A DNA stretch of 64,000 bases from positions 24,158,001-24,222,000 of the forward strand of contig JAPTOF010000003.1 of assembly GCA_028554755.1 (NCBI GenBank), read 5' to 3'. The notes beneath the pieces were generated by a model, which worked only from the letters and a program-made list of their open reading frames with translations, was not told where the DNA came from and searched no databases. Made by a program: the position numbers and the translations under genes. Shown piece by piece: positions 38,095 to 50,465 of the stretch. Positions within the stretch are counted from its first letter, which is position 1. Every line of letters begins with the position of its first letter. The stretch is from Cordia subcordata. Lineage: Eukaryota > Streptophyta > Magnoliopsida > Boraginales > Cordiaceae.

Positions 38095-39440
38095 CAGAGG
38101 CGGAGCCACAATGGTGGCGTGTGATGGCGGCTGTTACCCCTTAATTTTTAATTTTTTTAATTTATTCATACTTTTGTAGACTAGAAGTATCCATATAAAT
38201 GTCCGCCACCCTTAAATCATCAACAAATGATGGCTTAGCCTAGTGGTTTAATGCTTTTCATATGTAAATGAGGTCAGGAGTTTGAATATTGGTTGCTCCT
38301 TCATTTGTTTACTTTTTCTTTTCATGTAAGTGCAACAATAAAAGAAAAAACTCCATCCTTTGTCAAGAAAGATGAAAAAACAAGGACTTTTTCAATTGTC
38401 TTTTTTTTTTTTAAAACAGCAACAATCCAACAATAAAGGAGAAAACTCCATCCTTCAACATTACAAGGGAAAAAAAATAAGTACTCCTTAATTAGGTGAA
38501 TTAATTAATTTGATTTTTATGCAGATGATTTATGATTATGTAGATACTATTAATATTTTATTTAAGTGAATTAATTAATTTGATTTTTTCATTCTTGTCA
38601 ATTGTAAAGTATAGGGATTTGTTTATTCTTTATTATTATCATTTTTTTTTTGTCATTGATCTAGAATTCAAAACAAGGTGTGAAAACAAACTTAACATTC
38701 AAGTGGACAAATAAAAGTATATATTATCATCTAAAAAGTGTCAGTGCAACAATAAAAAAGAAAACTCCACCCTTTGACCAAAAAGAGGCGAAAAACAAGG
38801 ACTCTTTCAAAATTTTTTTTTTTTCAACAGCATGAGTCCAACAATAAAGGAGAAAACTCCACCCTTTGACATGAAAAAGGAAAAAAGTTAAGGACTCCTT
38901 AATTAGGTGAATTAATTAATTTGATTTTTATGCACATGACTTATAATTATGTAGATACTATTAATATTTTATTTAAGCGAATTAATCAATTTGATTTTTT
39001 CATTCTTGTTAATTGTAAAGTATGGGGATTTGTTTATTCTTTATTATTATCATATTTATTATTAGTTTTTTTTTTTTGTCATTGATCTACAATTCAAAAC
39101 AAGGTGTGAAAACAAACTTAACATTCAAATGGACAAATAAAAGTATATATTATCATATAAAAATCTTCTCTACTGTTAAAAATAGGCTTGCACTTCATCA
39201 TTATTTTAGGATTAACAATTTTGTGATTTTCTTTTTCTTTTTCTTTTTTTTTCTTTGAGAAGGTAGCTATTCTATGAATTGGAAGGCTTTTCTTTATTGA
39301 TTTGTAATATTTTATTTTGCACTTCATTATTATTTTAGAAGTAATTATTTTGTAAGTTAAATAAAAAATTTGACCCAAATCATAAATTGAAGTAAAAATT
39401 TTTTCGTCTCGTCTAATTAAAAATTCTGATTCAGCCACTA
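38095..39440 (+). mobile_element. hAT-like non-autonomous element
   Basis: The left end CAGAGGCGGAGCCACA is a typical plant hAT terminus, and the right end CTGATTCAGCCACTA is its decayed inverted partner. The 8-bp flanks are GAGCAAGG and GAAGAAGG (6 of 8 identical), as expected for an old hAT target duplication. The interior has no transposase. It contains a 414-bp tandem duplication (38330-39165) and, near 38227-38290, a tRNA-like stretch (TTAGCCTAGTGG...AGTTTGAATA). Confidence 0.65.
38330..39165 (+). repeat. Tandem duplication, 414-bp period
   Basis: TGCAACAATAAAA..GAAAACTCC starts at 38331 and again at 38745. The following ~400 bp (AAGGACTCCTTAATTAGGTG-type blocks, GTAGATACTATTAATATTTT, AACAAGGTGTGAAAACAAAC) are repeated at about 90% or better by eye. 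Confidence 0.9.
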
Positions 39441-40128
39441 GAAGAAGGGGACAGAAACATGACAAGCACAAGTGAGGAGTAGTAATAGCGCCGCCAATCT
39501 GATTAGATACCACGTCTTCCACATGGAAGGAGAATTTTAAAGCACAATTGGGACAAGAAATGCTTATGATTAATATTGACAATGATAGTTTTCCTTCTTT
39601 ATGGGACAAGAGGCATACTGCTTAAGAAACTAAAAAATGCTTGTCAAGTGCCCATGCTTGTGTTGTTAATGCTATGCTTTATTGATTAGGTTTTTGATGT
39701 ACTCACACTAGCATATACCAGCCTATATCTGCCAGTATGCATGCTGGAAATGCAGCATACCCATGTTCATATGGGATTTACACAGTAGGGGAGGATCCAA
39801 ACACGAGTTTGTTGATAAAATATTCTAACTTTATCCCTCGATCTACATATCCCATGATAGGTGAGGTCAGTAGACATGATCCATTTTTTTGCCCTTACAT
39901 TGCAGAGTTAGGAACTTTTGTTATATTTCATCCGATTCTTTATGATATCCATGTACACGTTTGAGTTCATTATTAATGTTATTGCATGACTTAAGCATTT
40001 TGGGCTAGGTAATTAATCTTACTTGTGACGCAAGCTAGTAGTTGGGGTTAGGTCATTACAACTTTTTCGATAATTATTTTTCATGGAAGGCCATTTATCA
40101 TTATCAATCCCGAAAACATATAGAAGTA
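39441..40128. other. Intergenic, no feature recognised
   Basis: No gene supported. The 75-codon frame at 39737-39964 has no motif. Confidence 0.4.
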
Positions 40129-40140
40129 AAATTTATTTCT

Positions 40141-40340
40141 TATCAACAATTTACTGGTTGAGGTGGTAGCAGTCTCACCTCGTAAAGAAAAAAAACACAA
40201 ATTCGAATCCCTAGAAGCACACTTGTTGGAAAAACTTTTCCTTAACTGCTCCTGACCCGATAAAGATTAGTTTCAAGCCTAATATGATTTGGGAATACCC
40301 TAATTCAAAGCAAAAACAAAAAAACAAGAAAACAAAAAAA
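40141..40340 (+). mobile_element. tRNA-derived SINE, copy 1
   Basis: An A-box-like stretch (TGGTTGAGGTGGTAGC, about 40153) is followed by a B box (AATTCGAATCC, about 40200), a unique 3' part and an A-rich tail. The insert is flanked by AAATTTATTTCT at 40129-40140 and 40341-40352. A second member of the family is at about 50284-50465. Confidence 0.75.
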
Positions 40341-40609
40341 AAATTTATTTCTCACAGCCGCACAATGCATAGATATACAAATGAATAGATTATGTAAGTC
40401 GATCAAATAGTGCACATGAGAAACTTATCACGAGAAGATTAAGTAGAGAATATTAATTTGATATAATTGCTAAGTGAATGGCATATCGATGGACTAGTGT
40501 TAATTCTCCTCGGCCCAGACGAGTTTCCGACTCTTATCCCTTCGCTAGTAGGCTGATATAAAAATCCTAAGCTGTGGCCCAATTGATTATGCATTTTTGG
40601 ATGCACTAA

Positions 40610-41083
40610 GAGGCTGTTTGGTTTGATTTTTTTTTTTTTTCTGATCAAACTTGCTTAAAGTCTAATTTAAATTAATGATAGTATTTGTTTTAATTAAAAA
40701 CATGTTTTTTTTAAGTAGATTTAAGTAGAAAATAAAAAGTTCTCCAACCCCAACTTTTACTTTTTATGGCTTTAAGCACTTTGAAAAAGCAAGTTTGACC
40801 AAATAATTTATTATCTTATTCTTGCTTTTTTATTTTTATTACTAAATTATCTTTACTCTTTTATCTTATACTACCTTTTTAAATTCTATTTTAATATCCC
40901 TAATAGTTATTTTAACTATATAACTTACTTTTCAATCCACTTTAATCAAACATGTAAATACTTATTTTTATAACTGTAATTTTTATTTAAACACGTAACT
41001 ACTTAAAGTTGACAATAAAAAAAAATCACTTAAAGCTATAAGTGCTTTAAGTAGCTTTTTTATAAACCAATCCAAACACCCTC
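40610..41083 (+). mobile_element. Harbinger/Tourist-like MITE, copy 2
   Basis: 474 bp, GAGGCTGTTTGG at the left and CCAAACACCCTC at the right, flanked by TAA at 40607-40609 and 41084-41086. The interior is closely similar and collinear to 13683-14153 (for example CTCCAACCCCAACTTTTAC and GCTTTAAGTAGCTTTTT). Confidence 0.88.
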
Positions 41084-41869
41084 TAACAATATGAAATACC
41101 TTCACTTGTTCTCTTTCTTTTTTTCCTTCTTTTTCCCTTTAGTATCTCCTTCTTATTATAAAATAACTTGAATACAATATGGTATAAACTAACTCAAACA
41201 ATAAAATCTCTTTGTAATCTGACTCTAAATCTTTTCTATTTCTTTTTGCATGGATCAATTGCCTTCTTCCGGGACATACTATTTGCAAGCAAAAGCTCAA
41301 GATAAGTCATTAAATGCTTTGGCTTGATTTTCTTCACCACATTTAATACCATGCATATTTTTTATTCTTAGCATGCATATAGTTTCACCTTTTATCAACT
41401 TTTGCATGCTCTTGGCTTTTATTTTCAAAGATTGCATGTATTGTCAAGATTTACTACTTGACTTATGCTCTAAAGAAAATAGTCTTTACAACATTCCTTC
41501 TTTTTATGATTATCCATTTCATAACACTTCTGCATATATTTGATAAATGCAAAAAGGAAAAAACAATACAATGTAAAACTTGGATAACTTAACGCGAATA
41601 TGGATTTTTTCTAGATTTTCAGGGACAATCATCTTAAATAATTACGATTCTCTTCACATGTACTCCACAGACTTAAAGATTACTCTGTCAAACCTCAGTA
41701 TACTAACACTTTTCCATTTGACCCAAAAAACAATTCTTTTCCATGGGCAACTAGGATCCAACTGTTACAAATGGTTGACATTATTTTATTATAATTATAT
41801 TAATTGTATATAATTGTTAGCTATTGCTTGCAGCATTATTCAAGGTTTTTTAACATTCATGACCACAAA

Positions 41870-42105
41870 GGGCCTGACTAGATTAAAATTTTTTTTTATG
41901 AAAAAGTACTCTTTTTTTAAAAATATACATATACTTTTTAATAAATATTTTTTAAAATAAATAAATAAAACTCAGAATTTTACTTTTTTTTTCAAAAGTT
42001 AGAAATTCTTTTCCTTAGAGAATCACTTTTTTTTAAAAAAAAAAGTCATTGAGAAACTTTTTTTTTTTAAAAAAAGAAAAACTAATCCAAACAAATCGAA
42101 GACGG
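41870..42105. mobile_element. Degenerate short MITE, GGGCCTGTTTGG family
   Basis: The left part GGGCCTGACTAGATTAAAAT, the right part ACTAATCCAAACAAAT and the GAAAAAGTACT-type interior resemble the intact copy at 42176. The ends are eroded and no target duplication is clear. Confidence 0.35.
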
Positions 42106-42175
42106 TACATCCTCGTTAAGGGGGGTAAATCCGATAACAAATTGAATGCAAGCTGCAAGGTTGTTAAAAGGTTTA

Positions 42176-42402
42176 TGGCTCGTTTGGATTAATTTTTTTC
42201 AAAAGTACTTTTTTAAACAGCTTTTGAAAAATAACTTTTTTGGATAAGCTAAAAATTCTAACTTTTAAAAAAATTTGTATTTAAACTTTTTTCAAATTTT
42301 CAACTTTTTTTAAAGTCAAATCAAATAATTATTACAAATGTAATGTAACTTTTTCAAAAAAAAAATATTTTTTCCTGAAAAAAAACCAATCCAAACAGGC
42401 CC
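42176..42402. mobile_element. Short MITE, GGGCCTGTTTGG family
   Basis: 227 bp, left end TGGCTCGTTTGGATTAA, right end ACCAATCCAAACAGGCCC, flanked by TTA at 42173-42175 and 42403-42405. Non-coding, with long A/T runs. Confidence 0.7.
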
Positions 42403-42405
42403 TTA

Positions 42406-43146
42406 GCCAAGTAAGGAAGAGGTCATCCAATTCTTTTCTAAACTATTTGCTAATTCCTAATTTTCCATCGGGTCAATAGTGGTTATACTGTTAATAAAAA
42501 ATAGCAGGTAGCCTGTAGCCCCATCGATTGTTGTTTGTAATCATGATGATATAGTAGTTATGAGCGAAAGTTTAATTGAAAAGAATGGGAAGAGAAGTGA
42601 AAAACGAAGCTAGCTTAAGAAAGAACATTATGATCAGACACAGATTTCACATCTTTGCCAAGAGCCCTGAAAATGATGGCCTTTTGAAAATTAAACTGAG
42701 AGGTTTGTGGAGAACGAAAAAATGTGCATGAAAATTTCAGTGAATGAACATTTAAGTGACAAACACTAGTACCTTTTCGTATTGTGAAATAAACCAACTC
42801 AAAAGAGTCATTTACACTGATAAATACGCAAACATGAGCAAGCACGCAAAACATAGCGCATATTTATATCGTGATTCAAGAAAAGCATGGGATGAAGGTA
42901 GATCAGGAGATCCAGGATTTCTAGAAAATGATTAGTGTATAAGCAAAATCATATCCCCCCAGTTTGAAATGGAGATTAGCAGGTCCCAACTCAAAAACAA
43001 CTATCACTTCCAGCAATTAAATACTCCCTAACAAAATTAGATGCTTAGAAACAAATGTCAAATGAAGAGGCAAACTTTGTCTTGAAGAGATTAAAATGTT
43101 TTAAGGCCAAAAGGCAGCTATTTTACCACACACTTTGTCGCAGGAG
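42406..43146. other. 3' flank of the E1-beta gene
   Basis: No gene recognised. The part next to 43146 is expected to hold the 3' untranslated region of the minus-strand pyruvate dehydrogenase gene. AT-rich stretches such as 42925-42960 could carry its poly(A) site. Confidence 0.4.
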
Positions 43147-46100
43147 TTACATGCAAAGCTGCTCGACTGCAGCCACAATCTGCGCAGGTTGAACCACTGT
43201 CCAGTTCTCCAAAGTTCCAGCATAAGGGGTTGGCACATCCTGTGATGACAAACATACGATAGGGGCATCCAAATAGTCGTGGAAATTTTCAGTGATTGCA
43301 GCTGTCAAGCTGGCACCTATACCACCAGTTCGCATGCACTCCTCCACGATAAGCACACGATGAGTCTTCTTCACTGAATTGCCAATAGTGTACAGATCAA
43401 ATGGTTTCAAGGACCTTATATCAATAACCTCCGGATCATAACCCTTGTTCACCAAAGTCTTGGCAGCCTGCATCACATGATACCTCATCCTGGAATATGT
43501 TAGAATGGTAACATGCTCCCCAGGCCTAACCATTTCAGCTTCTTCAAGATTACAGATATACTCTTCGTCTGGAATTCTCTCCTTCAAGTTGTAGAGTAAA
43601 ACATGCTCAAAAAGAATGACAGGGTTCTCACTTCGGATGGCAGCCTTCATCAGACCCTTGGCATTATAAGGTGTTGAGCATGCTACCATTTGGATTCCAG
43701 GGATGGACTGGAAATATGATTCAAGACGTTGGGAATGCTCAGCTCCAAGCTGTCGACCAACTCCACCTGGTCCCCTGATGACAATTGGTATTTTAAATTG
43801 ACCACCAGATGTGTAGTGGAGCATACCGCAGTTGTTAGAGATCTGATTAAAAGCCAAAAGTAGAAAACCCATGTTCATCCCCTCAACAACTGGCCGCAGG
43901 CCTGTCATGGCAGCTCCAATACCCATACCAGTGAAGGAGTTCTCAGCAATTGGGGTGTCAAGAACTCTCAGATCTCCATATTTTGTGGCCAGGCCTTTGG
44001 TTACCTTGTACGAACCTCCATAATGCCCCACATCTTCACCCATTACACAAACAGTGGGATCTCTATCCATCTCTTCTTCAAGGCCTTCACGAAGGGCTTC
44101 GAAAAGCAAAAGCTCATGCCTAATGAAGATCCAATTCCATTAGCTTTATCTTCAGTAACAATTAGGACCAAGGAAGCACTAAAATAACAGTTCTTATTCT
44201 GGAGAAGAAACGTGACAAAACATCACAAATGACCAAAAAAGATAATGATCTATATCCGCATGATCATAATCTAAGTCCAAGGAAGTGTTTTCAGAAGAAA
44301 AATGACGGTTACTCACGAGATTCAGTAGTCTTAAGGTCTAAAATATAAATCAAATGTTAATTCTCCTCGGTAAATAGAAAATATAGGGCCATTTTACCTC
44401 AGTTTTCAAAAGCATTTCTATATCTCAAATCAGTAAAAACAGAAAACATAAAAGAAAATAAAAAACTCAAGTTCAGCTTTCAAAAGCATAATATTGAGAA
44501 TTAGTTTTCAGAAACAGCAAAATTAAGCCAGGTCCAAGGAAGCATAGCAAGAGGGAAAAACTATTAGTCAATAGATTCAGTCAGCTTAAAGCCCAAAGAG
44601 AAACACACAGACATGAAATGCTCTTACTATGATGAAGAGATGGAACTGTTTGGTGTAGGTCTAAGAGAAACTTTTAAATTCTGAAACTAGTAGTAAACTA
44701 AATAATAGGAAGCGAGCAAAACAAACTAATGTCTGAAAATTGAGTTCAAAAGATTTGTTCTCTTATAACACCAAAATGACATATTCTAAACTCCAGTTTC
44801 CATTTTCCCCTGAAAAAGAAAGCGTTAACATTTTTTATGTTTTTATTCTTTAAACTCCACTAGGAAACCTCACAGCTAAACGGCTTTACAAACTTTTTAC
44901 ATCGAAAACTAAAACATCCCTGGAAGCCTTTGACAACATGCCTGGATGAAAATAAAATATGCATCACATTTTTCCAATTCTATGGATATCATGTGATGCT
45001 TGTAATATCTTTGCTCCATGTCAAACGTGTGAAGAATAATTGAGTTGGGATACAAGATTTTGTACCCACTACACTCTTTGGAAATGTGAACTTAAGTTCT
45101 CAGGCTAGTAGTTGCGAGGCCACTTTTCATATAGTTTGTAGTCTCCGTAGTTATCTTAGCTGACAGAAAGCTGGATCGAGAAACTCCAGAATATTATTAG
45201 CATCTGTTGGGCCTGGATATCTTATGAAGCTGAATTGTTATATATTTATATGAATTTTCTTATGTTAGGAGAAAGGCATCCTAATAATTTCTTGTTTCCA
45301 TCCCCTGAGCCCACCCTCTCAAAGCTCTTAGTTACTCATAGCTGACGAGAACAACATCTATGGCCATGCATTACTTACCTACCTCAAGATGAGCAAAGAT
45401 ACAAGTTGCTTTAGAGGCTCCAGCTAATAGCATAGCAAGATCTTAAATTTCATGTCCGATATGATTGAGATCAGTTCAGGGAAAGAACTTCTCTGGTTTT
45501 CAGAAGCAAGAGAAATCATAAAATATAAATATTCCTGAAGTACAAGATTCCATGCAGATTGGCTAAAGTTGAACAGAGTTGTAGAAATGAGAGACGTCAT
45601 TGAACTAACAGTCTCCATGTTCAGTTCCCTATTCTTTAAGTATGACAACCTAAGGTTTGCATAAAAATCTAGTTAGCCCTTTATCTTGCTCAAGCCACAC
45701 AAACATATTACTCTTTTACTTCAATTCTTCAAAGTTGAGACACAGAAATAAGATATAAAATTCAAGCCAGAATTTATAACTAATGATTAGCTATGTAGCC
45801 GGCATGCATCGTCTCTTAGTATTTTAAATACTTAGAGACATATAAGCAGCAAATACAAATTTACAGTAGAAAATTAATTACTGCATACATACCCAGGCTT
45901 GGAAGATGTAGAAGCCGCTGCATTATCAGCCTTTGTCTAAAAGAGCCAAGTAGTCAACAAAATATATCTAAAATTAGAATCCATAGCAACACAATGTGCA
46001 TACACAAAGGAAAAGGGAGGGGGGAGAGGCTTACTGCAACAGCACTAGTGACCAATTTTTCAGCTCTACCAGCACCTTGGTTCAAACCGCAGCTCACCCT

Positions 46101-46805
46101 TCCATCAGATCTAACAACCAAAATGCTTTCTTTCGTCTCTGAACCAAACATACGCCAAAGAATGAATCAAAATGTATGACCATAAAGACCCTTGACAACA
46201 TAACAAATAATGTTTCCAGAAAATCCATTAAATATAAGCCCATAAATGAAGGATCAGAAAAGATTTAGTAGTAAAAAATTCTTTGTCTTCATGTGTCAAA
46301 ATTTTCAGATATATCATAGTTGTGTACCACACAAAGATTTAATTAACCGTCCAATGAAAATTAAGCAATTAACACACATTACCTCAAAAATCAATGCTTA
46401 AAAGAACCTTATTTGCAGAAAACCTCCAAAACCCAATTGAGATTTTGTTGAAACAAGACTAAATCAGCTAAAACTGAATCAAATCATAAATAACAAATAA
46501 AAACAGTAAAAGAAAGAAATTATTGCACAACAAAGTAAAGAAATATTCAACTAAAATGCAACCAAAACAGAATGAAAATGTTACGTAACAAAGAAAAGAT
46601 TGAAAAATCAAAAGCAAAGAACACATTGTTCTACTGAAATTCGCAAAACCCATTTGAGATCCAAACCAAACAACAATATTTTTAGGGGGGGAAAAAAAAG
46701 ATCTTTACTTGGAATTGATTTGCGAGAAGAGAAGTGAAATTTCGTGGAATGAGCCGACGTAAGAGCTGTTGCAGCTCCAATTCCTTGTATAATTGCAGCA
46801 GCCAT
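43147..46805 (-). CDS. PDH-E1 BETA: Pyruvate dehydrogenase E1 beta subunit, chloroplastic (4 exons)
   Basis: Beta subunit of plastid pyruvate dehydrogenase E1, which with the alpha subunit decarboxylates pyruvate on thiamine diphosphate to feed acetyl-CoA into fatty acid synthesis. On the minus strand the exons are 46805-46709, 46138-46035, 45936-45893 and 44119-43147. All introns are GT-AG (570, 98 and 1773 nt) and the phases agree, giving 405 aa, close to the ~406 of the Arabidopsis plastid proteins. Residues 1 to about 70 form a variable Ser/Ala-rich transit peptide. The thiamine-diphosphate half follows (GEDVGHYGG with E110), then [17 protein letters not shown] and the C-terminal transketolase domain ([23 protein letters not shown]). 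An in-frame TGA directly before the ATG fixes the start. The transit-type N-terminus and plastid-type sequence exclude the mitochondrial paralogue. Splice sites are predicted by eye. Confidence 0.95.
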
Positions 46806-47639
46806 TCAAAGCACACCAACAAGAGCAAAAAAGGCTTCGACTTTGATGCAACAAAATCGATGCAGCACCAAATTATAAGCACCAATAAAGAACCAATACT
46901 TCTCTCCGTGCGTGTGTTTAGTGGGGGCTAAACAAAGTGGGTGGGCGGACAAAACGATGAATCTTGAGCACTATACTACAGTCTACAGTTCTTGTTGATG
47001 CTTCGATTGCATCGCATAAATGAGGTGTTAATTGTTCACCAATAGTAGCATGACACGTCAGCACACGAGGGCAAAATGGTCAAGGAAATTTTTCTCTTGG
47101 CCTTGCGTGGTTATATGGAGTTGCTGCTCTCGCGGTCTCGCCTACTTTTTTGTGGCTCTGAGGAGCTTCGTTGGTGGGTGGGGAGTAGCCCGACTTGGGA
47201 ACCAACTCTAACAAGCAGGACGTTTCTCATTTTTGGGTGAATTTTTGGTAATCAACTATTCTTGATAATTGAACAAAAAAATAAACAGTATTCATGATAG
47301 ATTTCACTGGATGAATCTGGCATTACAAGTGAACTCAAACGGCTGTAAGTCATTGATATAATTTGAACAAAATTACGTAATGTTATAATTGTTGATATTT
47401 TTTTTTTATCAAATTCGTTTTTGTTTATAATATGATAAAAGGATCACTGCTCGATTTTCACCCTAATTTAAAAGTTGAAGAATTGGAGTGATTATATTTT
47501 GTCCGTTCCTTTTAAAGAAAGAGAGTAAGGTTTGTGGCAAATTGAATCGTGCTAAAATGGCTTAACATCTAATTCAAGTAGGGCAGCAACTTTTCTACAC
47601 TCGAAATAAACATGACATCTCCTTAATTGAGACTTCCTA
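46806..47639 (-). other. Promoter side of the E1-beta gene
   Basis: Minus-strand leader and promoter. The leader is short of upstream ATGs. An ACGT element in TGACACGTCAG lies at about 47051. No clear TATA box was found, as is common for housekeeping plant genes. No other gene is visible. Confidence 0.4.
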
Positions 47640-48030
47640 GACTGGCTCCAATAGATTCCCTAAAACATAAAAATCTCCAGATTTAGGGGAGTTGTTAGTA
47701 ATAAAATATTCTAACAGCTCTCCTATTCTATCCCAGAATTTTAAGTTTTTTTTTAACTCAAAACATAAAACCCATATATAAGGGATTTTTTTTTCATTCC
47801 TAAAGCCAACACCAAATCCCATTCCCATGACTTTAAGACTACAATATTTCAAAATAGGAAAACTGTTAAAGTGAAACTAAAATAGGGTTCCTTAAACTAA
47901 GAGTTTGATACAAAATAGGAGAATTATTGGAATAGAACTGAAAATAAAGAATCTCAAACTATAAAAAAATGACTCAAATCACTTAAATTTAGAAGAAAAA
48001 AAAAAAATAGAAGAACTGTTGGAGACAGTC
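47640..48030. mobile_element. MITE with GACTG(G/T)CTCCAA ends
   Basis: 391 bp. The left end GACTGGCTCCAATAGATTC matches the reverse complement of the right end, GACTGTCTCCAACAGTTC. Blocks such as CTAAAATAGG and GGAGAATTATTGGAATAGAA recur inside. No clear target duplication. Superfamily not assigned. Confidence 0.55.
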
Positions 48031-48751
48031 TTGTGTATTGTTGTAGTCTTTCGTTATACCAAATCAGTGCTTAGTGCCGCCACCAACTACTAGGTTGTAA
48101 TCTTCTTGTTTTTAAACTAAATAGAGGGTCTACGTGGCTCTCTTAATAATATGTCCACTGTAGTCTATTTGAAGCGTCCCTCCCCTTTCTGGTCTTGAAT
48201 CAAACGATGTTCAATAATCCTGTACAGTAGTGGGTAGGTTTTTGCGTTGTAGTACATACTAATTTGTGGGCTCAGGCGATATTGCAAGATAACAATTGGG
48301 TGCTATGGTCTGCGCATCGGTAATCGGGCCTGAAGCCTTTGATGCCCAAAAGAAGGCCCAGAGAGGACTTTGCCACCTGATTTTTTTGAGGTTGTATCTG
48401 GGCTTTGTAGTGGTGTGGGCTTTTAACCTGGGCTTTCTTCTTTGGACCAGGTTGGTATAGACCCATCATTCGTAATTTATGTTAGTAATCAAGTTGGCTT
48501 CTGACTGAAGAAAATATCCACTTTCTTAGCTTTTGTTACTTTCTGTGGTTAATAAGTTCTTTGGCTTCGATTTCGGACAAACACACTAATTGGAGAATTT
48601 GTTTCATCGAAACAGAAAAATAAAATGCAGAAATTCAACCGAATATGATATTGGAAGATCTTTAAAAGTTGGGCAGAGCTTTGGGCTAACTTGTGAGGCT
48701 TATGTAATCCATTTGACAGTCCTCTTTTGGAAGAATATTCAACTAAAGTGA

Positions 48752-48783
<32 letters not shown>

Positions 48784-48841
48784 AAGAGAGATTAAAGATC
48801 AATAATATATAATACCTATATCCTTCAAGAATTGGTCTAGA
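48031..48841. other. Intergenic, no feature recognised
   Basis: No gene supported. Contains a TTTTC microsatellite at about 48755-48782. Confidence 0.4.
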
Positions 48842-49457
48842 CAGTGACGGAGCTAAAATTTTCATGAGAGAGTGTCCAAATAAATTTGAAAATTTATGAT
48901 AAAAGTTACAAATATACCTTATAAATTTTCATATTTTGAAAACACTACATAATTGTTTGATTCCTAATACTATCAAATATATCACTTTCAATTTAAGAAC
49001 TTGAAGCAGAGGAGATGTTCTTCCTAGACTTGAGAGCTTAAATGGTGTGGTTGGAGAGAAAGAACGATACTCAGAGTTTGTAGAAGTAGAAGATTATGTT
49101 ATTTAACCTAGTTTTTTAATTATTACTAAATTGCTTATAACCTTATTGTTTTTAAAAGTTGCTCATGAGTTATTTCATTGATTTTGTAGGACTAATCTCA
49201 TCAAACTAAAAGTATAAGAATATCTTTTTTATTATGTTTAGCTAAAAATTAAATTACTAGTTTATCCTTGTAAAAGTACAAAATGTGAAAGTGAGAGGTC
49301 ATTTACAAATTTTAAGGTGGGGCATATAATTAAATTAGTTCCAATAATATTTTCAATTATATGTAATAGTACTGTTTTTTCATTTTTTTGGGGGGGGGGG
49401 GGGAGGGGGGGAGGGGGGTTATGAACCCCCTTGTGTTAAGGTAGCTCCCGATTTCTA
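48842..49457 (+). mobile_element. Possible hAT-like element
   Basis: The left end CAGTGACGGAGCTAAAATTT resembles plant hAT termini, and the right end GGTAGCTCCCGATTTCTA may be its decayed partner. The 8-bp flanks are GGTCTAGA and AATATAGA (5 of 8). No transposase inside. A G-rich run lies close to the right end. Confidence 0.35.
49390..49418 (+). repeat. Extreme G-run
   Basis: Fourteen Gs, A, seven Gs, A, six Gs: 27 Gs in 29 bp, in otherwise AT-rich DNA. Confidence 0.95.
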
Positions 49458-50283
49458 AATATAGAACATACTACTAGGCCATTATATCCGTAAAAATTGT
49501 TAATACTCAGTATTAATTACAAAAAGCATTATAAAAGTTGTCAGACAAATCAACATATGAGTAGGTTCACCAAAAAAAAAAAAAAGTAAAGAAACTCGTG
49601 ACGAGTTTGAACAAAAACTAAATAGATCCTTTAAGATGGAAAACCAAACGAAGGAAGGAAAGTAAGGAACTAGAATATCAAAAATTAAGGAGGGAAAGAA
49701 AAGGAAAGAATTTTATAATTCCTATATCTGAACGTGAGAAGGAAATGAAAGAAAATAATTTTACATATTAATCATAGTGTTTACATAATTAGATACGTCT
49801 CGTAAATCATGTCCTCTACTATAGGTGTAGAAAATTCCAAATGTAAATTACCATACAATTACGCTATTCTTGGATTCATGTGTTTTCTCTGTTGCGGAAG
49901 AAAGTCTCACCACATGTTTTTTCGTTGACAAACTGAGACTTGAAGAAGTCTATACAGTGAGATATTTATTGTGTGGTCGATTTATGGGCATCAAATGAAT
50001 TTATACATTAGTGATCTTGAGTGTCAACATTTCATTTCAAAATTAATTAATCTTTTCTCCCAGAAAAAAGGTCATTTGGAGTAACCACTTCAACCAATAC
50101 TTAAAACAAAAATATGCAATCACAATGATGATGTACAAGAGAATTTCAGAACACGCATATTAATATTTATGACAATAAACTTAATATTAACACACAGTTT
50201 GAAAGATTGCCCATTAAATTTCGATAAAGAGTGCGTTAAGATTGTGTTTCAAACTGTGAAGCTCAAGTAGATAAATGTGAAGG

Positions 50284-50465
50284 ACCAATAATTTGTTATT
50301 TAAGATGGTAACAGCCTCACTCTTATAAAAAAGAGAATACAAGTTCGAATTCTGATAAGTGCACTTGTTGGGAGAATTTTTCTTTCATCGTTCTCAGCCT
50401 AATAAAAATTAGTCTTATGTCTAATATAGTCCAAATACCCTAACTCAAAGCCAAAAAAAAAAAAA
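50284..50465 (+). mobile_element. tRNA-derived SINE, copy 2
   Basis: Collinear with 40141-40340: AAGATGGTAACAGCCTCACT, B box AGTTCGAATTC (about 50342), GTGCACTTGTTGGGAGAATT, then CCTAACTCAAAGCC and an A-tail of about 15. The 5' end and target duplication are not certain; GACCAATAA occurs on both sides but not directly next to the tail. Confidence 0.65.

Noticed and set aside
39118..39609. 163-codon minus-strand frame
   Set aside because: Overlaps the end of a hAT-like element and its tandem duplication; contains a lysine-rich run from a poly-T stretch.
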